Shown in pieces: positions 1-12,230 of a DNA stretch of 64,000 bases. The position numbers were made by a program, and so were the translations under genes. The notes beneath the pieces were generated by a model. It was given only the letters and a program-made list of their open reading frames with translations. It had not been told where the DNA came from and made no database searches. Source of the DNA: Macrotrachela quadricornifera (Eukaryota; Rotifera; Eurotatoria; Philodinida; Philodinidae); contig JAJEKB010021564.1 in NCBI GenBank assembly GCA_022393335.1, positions 761,313 through 825,312 of the forward strand. The letters are read 5' to 3'. Each line of letters starts with the position of its first letter. Position 1 is the first letter of the stretch.

Positions 1-639
1 TGAATTCTCAAAGGCAACATGTGTTACGACCAAAAATTGATGCTTATGTCAGACGAGTAGAAGAGATCAAAGAAATAATAATGGGTCGGTCATCTACTCT
101 CACTTTTTTTAAGTGAATAACTCATTTGATAGAGAACATTTTGTTACGTGCATTCTTCAGTTTTGACATTCTTTCAATGTACCTAATTGAAGTTTTTAAT
201 GGACGCAAGACTATTTTTTTAGTCAAATGTCGTTCCCGGATGTAGCTGGTGTGTGACTGATTTCAAGCAAGAAGTGAATGGTATTGTTCCCTCGGTTTTC
301 CAATGTCTAGGTTAAAAAGAGACTTTTTTTACAAATGAGCTGTTGCCGTAAATGGGTAGGGAAGCCTTCATTGATTGAAAAGTGAAATCGATGGTATGGA
401 CTTTTTCTGAACACGTTTCCGCTCCCTGTTTTCTTGAAAATATGATCGACTCACGAACAGTTGCATGCTCAAAAGCGAGTTGTGAGTACCAGTGGGACTC
501 GCTCGGTTTTCACAAGAAATTTAATGGAAAAGTAGTTTCTGTTCCTTTCTTGTTCAATGGAAAACATCAAGGAGTGTGTCATCTAGTTCGTCTTGCCGCT
601 ATTTCAGTTATTTATTATAAAGGATGATGTTTTTCATTA
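1..639. other. Gene-free left edge
   Basis: I see no supported gene here. A plus-strand open frame at 382-627 has no recognisable domain and biased composition and looks like chance. The stretch abuts the 3' end of the piggyBac relic and may hold its decayed end, but I could not identify a terminal repeat. Confidence 0.5.
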
Positions 640-2261
640 AAGCAGTCAAGACAAAAAAAGGATCACAAACAGAATAGAAAGTTTTTGATTTCCTTTGCTA
701 TTGCATTAGTTGCTTCTCTCGATTGTTGTTGCCGAATTTTATCATAGCAATCAACACAACGCCTTCGAATGTCACGACCATATCCTTCTTTTTCTACTAG
801 CTTGTGATCGCTGAGTTTACGTTTTGCTTGGACCGTTTTTTCTGTCTCATACCCGGCTTCAGCTTCTCGAACGGCATATCAAGTAGTAAAGATCGAACAA
901 GACTTTCTCGAAACTGTAAAATGATCGTTTTATTTGCAGCGTAGTGTTCCTTGTATATCAGCAACAGCTATTTACTATTGCTGTACCAAAAACCAATTCA
1001 AATGGCACCTTTCGATATCACTTTATTGAACGTCTGAGACATGTGTAATAGGCTGATAGCTGATTAGACAAATCAGTACCTTGTCTTCCTTCATTATAAT
1101 CTAGCACTACTTGTGACTTCATGATAAGCTCATTTTGACTATTGATACTTCCAGTATTCACCACGGTTGCTGAATGCGACGGCTTTGTAGATATCATCAA
1201 AACATCCTTCTTGTCTTTCATTTGATCAGCTTCACGCCGTCTTTATTCTGTAGTCCATAAACTTTCCTGCATCCAAGTTTCTTCTGAACTTCTTCGCTTC
1301 CTGATCTGATATGATTACTTCTCAGTGTTCCAATAAGATACGTATCAGGTTCTAACAAACGTTTCGCAAGAGAAATGCTGATGAAGAAGTTGTCTGCTAT
1401 GATAGTTCAATAGTATCCGTCAAGACCATCCAATAAATTCAATACCACTGTTTGAGCATGCCCAAGACCTGCTGTGGAATCTTGTTAGTCAGTATAGTTC
1501 ACGAAATTCCAAGTGTATCTATTCGTAGCCACTAGCCTGTACATCTTCACGTCATACTTATGTACTTTACCACGAATATATTGTTTGAACAAAAGCCTGC
1601 CTCGTCAGGGTATCATAGTTTCGTCGATAATCACAACCGAATCCAGGATATATACTGACGAAAACTTGGCTCTCAATAAATCCAAGATTGACTGCTACCT
1701 GAACAGCCTATCTTGACTCGAATCTTTGTTATCGTTATTCGAAAAATGCCAAAACTTGAGGAGCAATTTGAATAATCTCCAATCCATACAATTGACTATT
1801 GCTTCAGTAGTGATTCATTTACAGCATTTATACCAACCCCATCTCGATTATGATTCCAAAGAACTTGAGCATTTCTTCATGAGTGGTTGGTTTCCATTTA
1901 CGATATTTGGACCATCTGCTAATCTCATAGGCTTGCAAGTATTGCTTCTCATACTGATTAGTTTCACAAACCATAAGGATAATCATATCGTCTGTGATGA
2001 AATGTCAATAGCAATCGATAGGGTTGATTGTGTTATCTTCTGAAGTAGAAATTACTTCATCGACGAGTTCATAATCTTCCATGAGTTCTGCATCCGCTTC
2101 TGGTTCTATTTCGTACCAACCATTTGAATTCACCTCGTCAACAGTCATTTTTCCGTCGGAATTTTCAGATTCAAGATACATTCCATCAAAATCATCACCA
2201 AAGAGCTTAGTGCACTTAGAGGGATAGCGCTTTCTTCTGTATCAGTTTCTTCAAACGACAT
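640..2261 (-). pseudogene. Decayed piggyBac transposase
   Basis: Read on the minus strand from the ATG at 2261, this is a piggyBac (DDE_Tnp_1_7) transposase broken by frameshifts and stops. In order I can read an acidic N-terminus (SDGKMTVDEVNSNGWYEIEP), the conserved PTTHEEMLKFFGIIIEMGL block, the first catalytic aspartate in VIIDETMIP near 1620-1640 followed by FKQYIRGKVHKYDVKMYRL, the ADNFF.S..LAKRLLEPDTYL.GTLRSN block near 1330-1405, VVLDYNEGRQGTDLSNQLS near 1060-1110, and the C-terminal cysteine region ending RRRCVDCYDKIRQQ near 730-770. Stops fall in most blocks, one of them directly after DETMIP, so no full transposase can be made. Intact piggyBac enzymes cut and paste at TTAA. I could not find both terminal inverted repeats. 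The family call is firm; the outer edges are approximate. Confidence 0.93.
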
Positions 2262-4464
2262 GTGACCTTTCTATTTCGAAACTTGAAACGCTTTTATACA
2301 TCACATAACAAAGATAAGAATATGGAGGAAATTTCTGGAAATTTCATTATGACTCATTATGTGATGATATAAAGAGAACAACAACGAATAATCTGTTGAA
2401 GATAATGAAAAGGTCACTAAGTGCATTTATCTAATAAAGAAAAGCTCATTAAGTGTATATATTAAAAGTTAACTGTCCATGACACTGAACATCTCGAAAA
2501 AATTTTCTAAGTAATGTAATGACCGTCATCAAGTAAAAGCCCATTTGCGTTCCTTCTTCGTTTATATTATCGACTTCTTCATTACTCTAATTCATTCATA
2601 CAATGTTCTCTGCAAGAAAATCATGACCTTAACCAAAAAGAATCGACATACCAACGGAAATTATGGCAAAGAAGTATTATTCTTATATGATAGCTGCAGT
2701 TTTCTTTCAATATTTTTCATACATTTCCCATGATACAATAACCATATATATCCTGAGCGGGCAATAATCGATGTTCATTAGGCGACCATCTTTGTGCAGC
2801 AAATGATACATACATAAATTCTATTTTGAAAGTTATTGATTTGAACACATTCATATTTATATATCTTTTATAATGGATCGATTCGGCTGATCGTCTAAGC
2901 CTAACTGCAGCTATATTTTACACACTAGTTGAATCTGATCTCTACAACTCTCAAATGTCCACTGAAATGCAGATAATGTAGCTACTACGGGTGATATCTA
3001 CGCTCGAGCTTCGTTCCCAATTTATTTCTACTGAAAAAAAGTCCAGTGTAAAATTTTCTTTCTATAATCAAGATTAAACATGATGTTTCTTTAGTACTAT
3101 AACGCATACGCAACTCTACTTATATGATATACTCCGACAACTTCATATCCAAACTCAATTACAGCGAAAAATGCTGATCCAAACTAATTTCATCCGATCA
3201 ATAATGCAGACACAAAAATTCGTCTTCGAAACCGAAATAACCAAAACAAACAAACTCTCTGTGGCCTCTAAAACGTTACACGCGTCATCCCACACTGATA
3301 GATTAAAAAATAATGTAATGACGTTGATCGAAAAGGACCACAAAGCCCTTCATTATATATTCTAACATCTGTCTTGCACACAAACCCACAGTTATTCACA
3401 ACGTTAACATCTATACTATAGTCAAGAGAGCAGCTATTAGAACATAAAATTAATTTTATAATGTAGCCCAAGAGATCATATACGTCTCCCCATAGTGTAC
3501 TACTTCAAGATCTAGTGGCATAGCCATCATATTGAAGATGAATATCTATGAGCACTCTCATATTATACACCTGATACAGTCATTGAGGCATTACGGCTAC
3601 CTTTCTACATTCTCCTTTCAGATCCTATTGCTACGCGCCTAATATACCCTTTCAGGACTTATCGATACTCTTGTAGTCTACCCTTTAAAGACTTATAGAT
3701 ACACCAATAGTACACCCTTTGAGGGTCTACGCATAGCTCCATGGTATAGTGCTTGAGCAGCTGATGGCTCTTGCATAAAATCTGCAAAAGATTATTGGAT
3801 GATCTGTGAATGGACCCCTGAAAACAAAAACAAAAAGATATCGACGGTATCCTAAGATCAAGCCAAGAAATTGTAGAGACTTTTGTTAATAGTCGTCAGA
3901 AGGTAATAGAAGCGTGCTTAGGGAAGGGTTATGAGGTTATCATAGGCGACAGCTGCTTGTGGTTCGTGTGAAACATTGAGTTCTCTTTGCCAATTGGATG
4001 GATTTTGGGTATTTTCTACATGTTGAGCAAGATGAGACTTTGTTTTTGATGGACTATAAGAAAGTTAATTTTCTTGAATTCTGATTGGTTGAGTGGACAA
4101 GCCTTTTTTATTTTCTGGCGCAATATCCTCTCTTTAGAAAAAAGAGTAACAACAACAAAATTATCTAAAACGATGCAGACAATGTCAATTCGACAGTTTG
4201 AATACCTGTTGAAAGCCATCGTCATAAATTTTTCTTTATTTAAGCAACATTAGTTCTATTTTGAATGAACTGAAGTAATTGTATGAGTTCCGCCTTTCAG
4301 CTAGATCAATTGCTAAAAAACAAAAATTCAGATCCAGAAATTTATTAGTTTTTTTTTTGGTTACGAGATAGATCAGTAAGTGTTTCTAATTTCAATAAAA
4401 TAAATAGGTAAAAGAAGATGCGTGATGTTTAGTTGTTAGTTATTCCAAAATTACACTGTTAAGT
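2262..4464. other. Intergenic, no gene seen
   Basis: AT-rich intergenic DNA between the piggyBac relic and the glycosyltransferase. Several short open frames (for example 3171-3365 on plus and 3268-3471 on minus) overlap on opposite strands and have no domain features. The only structure I can support is the short tandem repeat listed at 3638-3745. The 3' end of the glycosyltransferase mRNA probably lies near 4341-4465. Confidence 0.5.
3638..3745. repeat. Short imperfect tandem repeat, about 34 bp
   Basis: Three diverged copies of a unit of about 34 bp are visible. Each has a core like TACCCTTT..GACTTAT.GATAC (copies near 3643, 3677 and 3711), and a fourth is fading out. Nothing suggests coding. 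Confidence 0.55.
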
Positions 4465-6135
4465 TTATTTGAGTCGTCCGACACAATTAAATGCCAATGC
4501 AAGAAAGATAGTTGCAAGAGGAATAAAGTATATAGGAATTAGGTAAACTTCATTTTTCACAGCTACGTATGACATAACAAGCACATATATACCCATCACA
4601 AAGTTTCGCCTGCTAAATTGAAAAGAGGTAACTTTTCGAGCTGTCGGTTGATTCATTTGTCGGAATAGATCAATTATCATAGATGTAATGGATGAGAAAC
4701 AATGTAAACACCATTTTTTTATGTTTTTGGTTATGTAAGCTATCGATTTGTATTCAGTCTGATTTGATTCCGCACATGGTATTTCCATTGATTTATTCAG
4801 TGTGTTAATATTGTAATTTTCATGTCCAACTCTTAATGGTACGATCCACTGTTTTGAAGAATTGTCTTTTAACAGTCCAGATACGAATGCACAGGTATAA
4901 TGTATAGACATCATATTTACAAATAAAATGAATGGTAGCAATAAATGAATTCCATCAGGTGTGAATACAATGGCAAGGAGGTTATACAGTATTGACATAA
5001 AAATACCAGCGATGATAGATGGTGCTCTAATCATTGGTAACCACATGCTTGCAGGTATATACACAAATAACCAGGCAACATTAAATGACCGAATCAGGTT
5101 TTGAAATAGATGAATTATACAATCTAGTTTTTTCAGTGCAGAAATATGTTTTGATCGAATAATTTCTCCGAACATTTTTATAGCTACTTGTGTATGACCA
5201 CTTGTCCATCGATGCTGTTGTGAAAGATAGGAAAATACTGTTGGAGGAAGTTCATTAAGAGATTCAACATTAGTCAAGTATACTGCTCGCCACCCTCTTA
5301 CATAGGTTCGAACTGACAAGTCTATATCTTCAACAAGTGTATCAGTCTGCCATCCACCAGCTTGTTCAATGGCCGACGTTCGCCAAACACCACCAGAACC
5401 ATTGAAAGTGAAAAATAATGACGCACGACATCTACCATCTTGCTCACATTTATGATGAAAATTGAGAACAATTTCTTGCATACGCGCTAATAATGAATCT
5501 TTAGCATTAGTAAATGTCCATCGAGTTTGTACATAAGCCACATTTGATTGACTCATTAGAATAGGCAATGTTCTTTGCAGACAATCTTTAGCTGGTAAAT
5601 AGTCTGCATCGAATATAGCAATGTATTCAGCACTAGAAATGAATTTCATACCATGGATAAGATTTCCTGCTTTAAAACCTGATCGATCCGTTCGTCGGAA
5701 AACATCTATCTGGACTCCTCGATCGATCCAACTTTGAACACATTTGTCAATAACCGTTTTTATATGCTCCTCAGTGGAGTCGTCTAGTACTTGAATGATA
5801 AGACGATTTCTTGGCCAATCTAAGTTGCAGGCACATTCGATAACGGATTCGCAACATTCGATTTCATTCATCATTGGCAGCTGAACAGCGACCAATGGAT
5901 AATCAAGGTCAGTTACTGATGATGGTAAAACATCTTTCATTGTTGGTTGAATGGGAGCTGGTAAAAATAATCGATAACAGACAAGAATAATACGCTCAAT
6001 GAAACAAAATGTGTAGACAACAGTAAACGCAATATTAATAATTGCACAAATTAATGTTAATGTATATTCAATATCGACATATTCCAAAATTGTCGATGTC
6101 TGTTTGGAAATATCAATTGGTGTTACTGGAGGCAT
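4465..6135 (-). CDS. Cellulose synthase-like family 2 glycosyltransferase
   Basis: A 556-residue membrane glycosyltransferase of the GT2 cellulose synthase/BcsA-like group, expected to polymerise a beta-linked polysaccharide from a nucleotide sugar and pass it across the membrane. The processive GT2 signature is complete: DDS at 118-120, RSGFKAGNL at 151-159, DAD at 176-178, FNGSGGVWR at 244-252, acceptor-base motif VED at 268-270 and QQHRW at 306-310. Membrane segments lie at about 25-58, about 335-435 and 505-550. One exon. On the minus strand an acceptor-like AAATAG lies 3 nt before the ATG, which supports this start. The stop codon overlaps an AATAAA, so the 3'UTR may be very short. The closest look is bacterial, and horizontal transfer is plausible in a bdelloid but unproven here. 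Substrate unknown: cellulose, mannan and mixed glucan all fit. The neighbour at 9115 is a sugar O-acyltransferase. Confidence 0.93.
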   Translation of the reverse strand: MPPVTPIDISKQTSTILEYVDIEYTLTLICAIINIAFTVVYTFCFIERIILVCYRLFLPAPIQPTMKDVLPSSVTDLDYPLVAVQLPMMNEIECCESVIECACNLDWPRNRLIIQVLDDSTEEHIKTVIDKCVQSWIDRGVQIDVFRRTDRSGFKAGNLIHGMKFISSAEYIAIFDADYLPAKDCLQRTLPILMSQSNVAYVQTRWTFTNAKDSLLARMQEIVLNFHHKCEQDGRCRASLFFTFNGSGGVWRTSAIEQAGGWQTDTLVEDIDLSVRTYVRGWRAVYLTNVESLNELPPTVFSYLSQQHRWTSGHTQVAIKMFGEIIRSKHISALKKLDCIIHLFQNLIRSFNVAWLFVYIPASMWLPMIRAPSIIAGIFMSILYNLLAIVFTPDGIHLLLPFILFVNMMSIHYTCAFVSGLLKDNSSKQWIVPLRVGHENYNINTLNKSMEIPCAESNQTEYKSIAYITKNIKKWCLHCFSSITSMIIDLFRQMNQPTARKVTSFQFSRRNFVMGIYVLVMSYVAVKNEVYLIPIYFIPLATIFLALAFNCVGRLK

Positions 6136-9114
6136 ATCCTATTTACGTACGAATTATAATCGACAATTTATTATCTAAAATCAAGTCAGTTGTAGATCAA
6201 TGCGCACAAATATGTCTGCAAGAACAATAGTACCATATTTTACTGATATCTTATTAAAATCATATCTTTTAGATGTGGTTTATAGATCTTAGATACATAT
6301 ACATTTTGAAATAATTTTCTAATAAATCCTAGGGAAGAGATAAATTCAAAAAAAAGATTCGGCAGCTCCTTCTATATTAACTTATCTTTGTTCAGATAAA
6401 GTTTAACACCGGTTTTGTTTTGTTGTAGACAGAAATAATTAACATTGACGATAGTTGTTCACTAGCAATACAAATTTAACGAAATATTGTATGGTAATAT
6501 TATGTTGTTAGTGATTAGAATGAATACAAGCTTCGTATTTATAAGTAAAAACGTATACTTTTCTTTCTTTTTCTTTTTTATTTTTATATATAATACTCAA
6601 CAACCCTACCTGTATATTGTGATTGCTAGGCACATTAATAGCACCTTTGCTGTAGATTAGCACATGTTTATCTCTTAGATGAAATATATAAACTCCGTCA
6701 ATATTCATGTGACTATCTATTTTAAACCAATCCATCGCACTCATAGGTAATTACAACTCATTGGCCTCAGTAGAAACTCGTTGAAAACTAAATTTATAGC
6801 AACGTAGATGAAGGAAAGTGTATAGTAGAGGTCCAAACAGGGTGCTAGGCCTACCTATCATATTTTTGATCAGTAAATGTAGTTATTGATGAATATATTT
6901 AAGAATGTGTCGCTAGACGATGAAAAATAATTTAATTCATATTGATTGGATAGATTTATGACTAATTAATAATAGCGATCACATGATATTATTCACTATT
7001 CACTATTTTTGTTATTTTTAGATAAATATTTTCTTAATCTTTGTACTTCATCAACTAAAATTTATACAGTAAATTGATTAATATTTATATTAAATCAAAT
7101 GATTGAAACAATATATTGTTATAAGAAATTATCAAAATTTATTTTTCCTACTAAACGAGCAGAAAATGGTACTTATCAACGAATAATTAATTTTGCAAGT
7201 TATTTCAATTTGATGATGATGAGAGCACAAAGTATTTGCTGAGACATATATGTCCAAAAAAAGTCATCGTTCGAAAATAATCAAAATGCGATAGATAAAA
7301 TCCACCGTCACCTTAATTAACTGTACAAGATCGTACAAAAATTCGAGATGAAATAACAAAATGGATATGTTTATCAATCTGCCCATTCGCTATTGTTTAT
7401 GATCTAGAATTGAAAACAGCTCTAAAAAAAATTGTTAAAATTTGTGAATTATTTAATGTGTTTAGATTCAAATGATTGTTTCCCTGTTTTTAAGTAAAAA
7501 ATATCATAGATCAATCGATATTGAAGATATGCTTATAATACCAATAACAATTTATAATAAAAAAGGAAGAATATGTGGTTCTAACTGCTTGCTATTCTAC
7601 TTATACACATACTTGTTGATCAATTCCCTATCAAAATTTCTAGATTCAAATTGACTAAATAGATATTTGTCTTCTTTAATTTTCTTAGTTTTACATTCTT
7701 GCCGCTAAGACATTCATAGAGTACAGAGGTCTGATCTTATGAGAAGGCTCGGAGATACCGTAGAACAGAACACTACTATTTCAACTGTAGTAGTAGTTTT
7801 CTTTTCCTGCGTTATTCATTCTTTCTCTATCATTATTAAGGTGTCTCGAAAATTTTCGTTAGTCTCTTGCTGTGAGCTCAATATTTTTTGTTTTCTCTTT
7901 ATCGATTTGCTTGAGCGAGCATCATCAATATCGAGTCGAATCTTATTCTATTCGCCATCATTTCTTCTATCCCCACGTGCTTGTTTTCACTCGTACTAAA
8001 CAATACTATATCAATATAGTTGTGCATTTTTTCGATTTTACTCTTATATCAACTGTATTTAATGAAAGCCATTTTACATAAATCATCCACATTTTGGTTT
8101 TTTTCGTCTGATCGTCAGAATTCGCTGTTTTTCATTTGCAGTTGTATTGCTTAGGTTGTAGAGATTATTCTGCCGCAATTTTTATTATTAACATTTTTTT
8201 CATGTTTTCAAGAAAAGATTTTAAGTAATGAAAAAGTAATTCGAAAAGTGAGTATTTATTATGCCTAATCCATTAGATTTTTCATGGATATTGCGAGTCT
8301 CGTAAGGATGATTGAGAAACCCATCTCAATATATACTATCTTACCATACGTATGTCTTCAGCTCGGTTCCTTACTTCTTTTCTTGTCGATTGCAAGATTT
8401 AACTGAATTTGCAATGTTTTCCCAATTGTATTCATAACTTTCTTGTCTTAGAAGAGATATTTCTCTCATTCCAGATTGTTTATTTATTCTTTAACTTTTT
8501 TAGAGTCAGTGAGACATATATATTCCACTTTTTTGTTTTTTGATCACAGAACTATTATCTGTTTTTGAAAATAAGTTACTTGGACAGAATTTTCACAACT
8601 TTTGAAAGGAAAATGATAGAGATCTACGGTTTTCGTTGTTGGATAGAGCACATCAGGGTACGTGTCACTATGAAATTTACCATCCCCCAAGTACATGACC
8701 GATTTTAATTTCAAAACATCGAAACGAATAGCCTGGATCGAGATCTATAATCGGTTACTAAAACATTGCCCAAACTCGAACTAAATACCGCCAGATATCT
8801 AAGCCTACCTAGAAATCTACATGACAAATGTTTTATAAATTTTTGTTTGTATCTAAGTGTGAGTAAATTGATTCACACTATTCTTGCTGTACTCTAACCA
8901 CTTTTCTTCGAATATATTTGCTCGTTATAGACTCATAGGTCGATAGTCAGAAGTAAAAGAATAACGTTTTTCTCTATATGAGAATTTAAATATTCAAATG
9001 ATGACCGAATAAAAATGATTTTTTATAGGGAAGAAAATCTCGTTTAGGAAGGTTCTGTTTAACCTTTTAGTGTGAAACCACTACTAATAATAATTTCTTA
9101 CGATAATTATAGTT
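6136..9114. other. Intergenic with a faint hAT remnant
   Basis: Very AT-rich DNA between the two glycan genes. Apart from the hAT-like fragment at 7332-7471, I see no gene. Open frames at 7739-7999 and 7872-8081 overlap in different frames and have low-complexity hydrophobic composition, so I treat them as chance. Promoter elements of the two flanking genes must lie here, but none can be picked out by eye. Confidence 0.5.
7332..7471 (+). pseudogene. hAT transposase N-terminal fragment, probable
   Basis: Translating from 7332 gives RTKIRDEITKWICLSICPFA followed by IVYDLELKTALKKIVKICEL, ending at a stop at 7472. The pattern 'W(I/C)..(D/S)..PF..V.D..(L/F)...L' is typical of the region after the BED finger in hAT transposases. 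Another open piece starting at the ATG near 7099 may belong to the same relic. There is no catalytic domain. The call rests on a short motif and could be wrong. Confidence 0.4.
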
Positions 9115-11142
9115 ATGATGAATAATCTCGTCGACAAATATAAACATGTTGCTTTGCCATTCTTACCAATTTCTAGTGATGATGAGAAATACAGACCAGA
9201 TATTGATGGCTTACGTGCCATTGCTGTCCTCTCAGTGGTAATATTTCATGCTTTTCCAAAGCAGCTTCCGGGTGGATTTGTTGGAGTAGATATTTTTTTC
9301 GTCATCTCTGGTTATTTGATGACTTCGATAATTTCCAATGAACTCGATGGAGGCTCGTTTACTTTTACTTCATTCTACGCTCGCCGGATAAAAAGAATCT
9401 TTCCATCATTGATTGCAGTTCTAGTTGCTTGCTACATAGCTGGTTATCACTTGTTACTGCCTGCAGAACTGAAAAATTTAGGTGCTCATACCGTAGCTGG
9501 ATCGAGTTTTTCGTCGAATTTCTTCTCGGGTATGCAACTAGGATATTTTGATGAAACCTCAAATTCTGAACCTTTACTTCATCTATGGTCTCTTGGTATC
9601 GAGGAGCAATTCTATATAGTCTGGCCATTGCTATTGTATGGAATTTGGGAACTGAAAATAAACCCTTTCACTTTAATAACTTTACTGACAGTCTTCTCTT
9701 TTACAATAAATATCTATAGGGTAAACACACAAAGAAATCAAACTTTTTACTCGTCAATAGCTCGTGCTTGGGAACTACTGATAGGAGCAATATTAATCTT
9801 TATGTCCAAACATGTGAAATATTATTGTCAGAATGTAAATATGCGATTAAATACTTGTTTCAACACTGTGTTGTCCAGTGAAACGTCTGATAGAGACGTA
9901 GACGTATTAGGCATGATAATGTCGATCATTGGAAGTCTTCTGATTATCTCGCCAATGTTTATTCTTACAAAAACCTTCGCATTTCCAGGATGGTGGGCAG
10001 TCGCTCCAACGGTGGGTACCGCATTTCTAATATCAGCTGGTCCAACAGTTTGGATCAATAAAAACATCCTTTCTGTACGCTTTCTGGTCGAAATAGGACT
10101 AATTAGCTATCCCCTCTACCTTTGGCATTGGCCGTTGCTTGTATATACATCTCTTTATATTGGAGACGATATGTCTGATTTCAAACGTTTTCCCGTTATC
10201 ATTCTGAGTTTCATCGCTGCTTTAGCTACATACAACTTTATTGAGAAAACATTTCGCTTTGGGCAGTTTCCTAAAGAAAAGCTCATTTCATTATGTATTA
10301 TGATGTTCATTATTGGTTGTGTTGGCTGTTTCACTTATCTATCTAGTGGTTTATTGTATCGACTCCCTCTATCTATGCGAAATATTATAAAATACAATAA
10401 TAAATGGTCTATTGAGGAAACACAGTTTTACAGAGCTGGTACGTGTCTTCGTAATGAAAGACAAAATTATATGAAATTCGATAACTGTGTGGACAACATA
10501 GAGAAGCCCGCTTCGACTGCAGTACTACTATGGGGTGACTCACATGCCGCGCAGTTACGTTCAGGAATCGTAGCTGCAAAGCCTGATTTTCGTATTATTC
10601 AACTTACTGCGTCTATATGTCCACCAATTATTGGATATTCGATATACAAAGCACCATTTTGCACTGAAACCAACAACTACATATCTAAACGAATTGCATC
10701 TGAAAAGCCAAATACTGCTGTGTTGGCAGCGAATTGGCCCGAGTATGATTGGAAACAGTTAGCGAATACTATAACATTCTTGAGAAATATGACTGTGAAA
10801 CAAATCTATCTAGTTGGTCCTGACCCACACTGGAAAAATGGATTGCCCAGAACACTTTACACATATTATATGCGCTATAAGCCACTTCAGATACCTGCTC
10901 GTATGGATACTGGATATTTTAATTACATAGCTGATTTAGATAAAGAGATGGAGGCCTTCGCTGTAACGATGAAGATTAACTACATTTCTTTGCACAAGAT
11001 TTTGTGCAATTCGGATGGTTGTTTAGTGAAAATTGGAGAGAATATCGATACGCTGACCTCCTTTGATGGTGCCCATTTAACTGTTACTGGATCAACTTTT
11101 GTTGTAGATCACTTTCCAAAAAATCTTCTACATGTTACATAA
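9115..11142 (+). CDS. Acyltransferase-3 / SGNH O-acyltransferase
   Basis: A 675-residue OafA/YrhL-type protein. An N-terminal membrane acyltransferase-3 domain (about 25-385) is followed by an extracytoplasmic SGNH-hydrolase domain (about 460-670). Family motifs are present: YRPDIDGLRAIAVL from 26, the conserved His45, GVDIFFVISGYL at 57-68, FYARRIKRIFP at 87-97 and LHLWSLGIEEQFY at 155-167. The SGNH domain has GDSH at 474-477 and DGAH at 651-654, giving the Ser476/Asp651/His654 triad. Such enzymes move acyl groups (often acetyl) onto sugars outside the membrane. One exon. An acceptor-like ATTATAG ends 2 nt before the ATG, and AATAAA occurs at 11216. The gene may be bacterial by transfer, but nematodes also carry acyltransferase-3/SGNH (OAC) genes, so an animal origin is possible. 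All catalytic residues are kept, so it is probably functional. Confidence 0.94.
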   Translation: MMNNLVDKYKHVALPFLPISSDDEKYRPDIDGLRAIAVLSVVIFHAFPKQLPGGFVGVDIFFVISGYLMTSIISNELDGGSFTFTSFYARRIKRIFPSLIAVLVACYIAGYHLLLPAELKNLGAHTVAGSSFSSNFFSGMQLGYFDETSNSEPLLHLWSLGIEEQFYIVWPLLLYGIWELKINPFTLITLLTVFSFTINIYRVNTQRNQTFYSSIARAWELLIGAILIFMSKHVKYYCQNVNMRLNTCFNTVLSSETSDRDVDVLGMIMSIIGSLLIISPMFILTKTFAFPGWWAVAPTVGTAFLISAGPTVWINKNILSVRFLVEIGLISYPLYLWHWPLLVYTSLYIGDDMSDFKRFPVIILSFIAALATYNFIEKTFRFGQFPKEKLISLCIMMFIIGCVGCFTYLSSGLLYRLPLSMRNIIKYNNKWSIEETQFYRAGTCLRNERQNYMKFDNCVDNIEKPASTAVLLWGDSHAAQLRSGIVAAKPDFRIIQLTASICPPIIGYSIYKAPFCTETNNYISKRIASEKPNTAVLAANWPEYDWKQLANTITFLRNMTVKQIYLVGPDPHWKNGLPRTLYTYYMRYKPLQIPARMDTGYFNYIADLDKEMEAFAVTMKINYISLHKILCNSDGCLVKIGENIDTLTSFDGAHLTVTGSTFVVDHFPKNLLHVT

Positions 11143-12230
11143 GAGAGACATTCGACTATGAAATATTACTTGAAACTGATTTCCGCGTATGAACTATTGA
11201 ATATACTTTCATTTAAATAAAATTGAGACTATTATGTATACAGTTGTTCAGAAAGTCTGTGCAACTCATATTATATGAAACACGAGACAGAGTAGTTATT
11301 ATCTCATTATTTCACATTGCGTAAGTTACAAGAACTTTCCAAACAAGTTGATGTTATAAATAAAGTTCGTGCTTCTAATAAGAACAGAGTTTTTAGTCAT
11401 CCATATTCTGTCATTGATATCTAGGAGAAATGGAGCAAACAAGTTCAAAATTTTTGACTGCGTAAGTGAACATCGGTTCTATCAGCTAATGAAATATAAA
11501 TTCGAAAATGTTGAAAAATAAAAAAAAGTTATAAACGATAGAATGAAGACGATGACAACATTCTTCCTAAGTGCAGTGCCTTTCAGTAAGAACACGCAAT
11601 GCAAAAGGTGTTTCAAATTAGAACGGTCCCACATAAATGCATAGAAAATAGATGGAACTCAGAAATTGAGTCGTATCTCTGTAAAAACTGCAAAATTGAG
11701 CGAAGTAATCGCTAAAAAGTTGTTTTTTACATCTTCCTTTATCATATACTAAGGATCAGCTCGCTATATTACTCCAGTAACAAGATACAATCTTGAAATG
11801 AATTGATTACAAAGAAAAAAAACTCATACATATACGTTTATATATGAAACGTACTCCAATAAAGTAAAGATTTACATGTGAAGACAAAACATTCTGAGGT
11901 TGATAAATGGAACGTTTATCAATGATTGATATGGAATGGCTAAAATCACAGGCATGATTATAGTTGCTCTAAAAACAAAAATAGAAGATATAAATTGGCC
12001 ATAGCCATCTATTCTTAAAACACATTAATCTGGGTGAACAGTTACAATTTTACTTCAGGCTTTTTTAAATGCTCATTATAGTTGTTGAAGTGAATGGCTA
12101 TCATTTATCCTAAATGTAGTATACAGAATACATCTCGAAATCGTATCTATATTCCTGGATAATCAGAAAATAATGTTTCGCTGATAGATCTATTCTAATG
12201 TTTGTTTCAAAATATAGTACACTTCACTGC
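11143..12230. other. Intergenic, no gene seen
   Basis: This stretch holds the 3' flank of the O-acyltransferase, with a likely poly(A) signal AATAAA at 11216-11221. The rest is AT-rich, with no open frame, repeat or hairpin that I can support. Confidence 0.5.

Noticed and set aside
382..627. 81-residue plus-strand ORF
   Set aside because: No domain, no signal peptide, no upstream acceptor, and it sits at the decayed edge of a piggyBac relic; consistent with chance.
3155..3471. Overlapping ORFs on both strands
   Set aside because: Three short frames cover the same bases on opposite strands with low-complexity composition; none shows a motif.
7739..8081. Hydrophobic ORFs of 86 and 69 residues
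   Set aside because: Overlapping frames rich in Ser, Phe and Ile, as random AT-rich DNA gives; no start context or homology.
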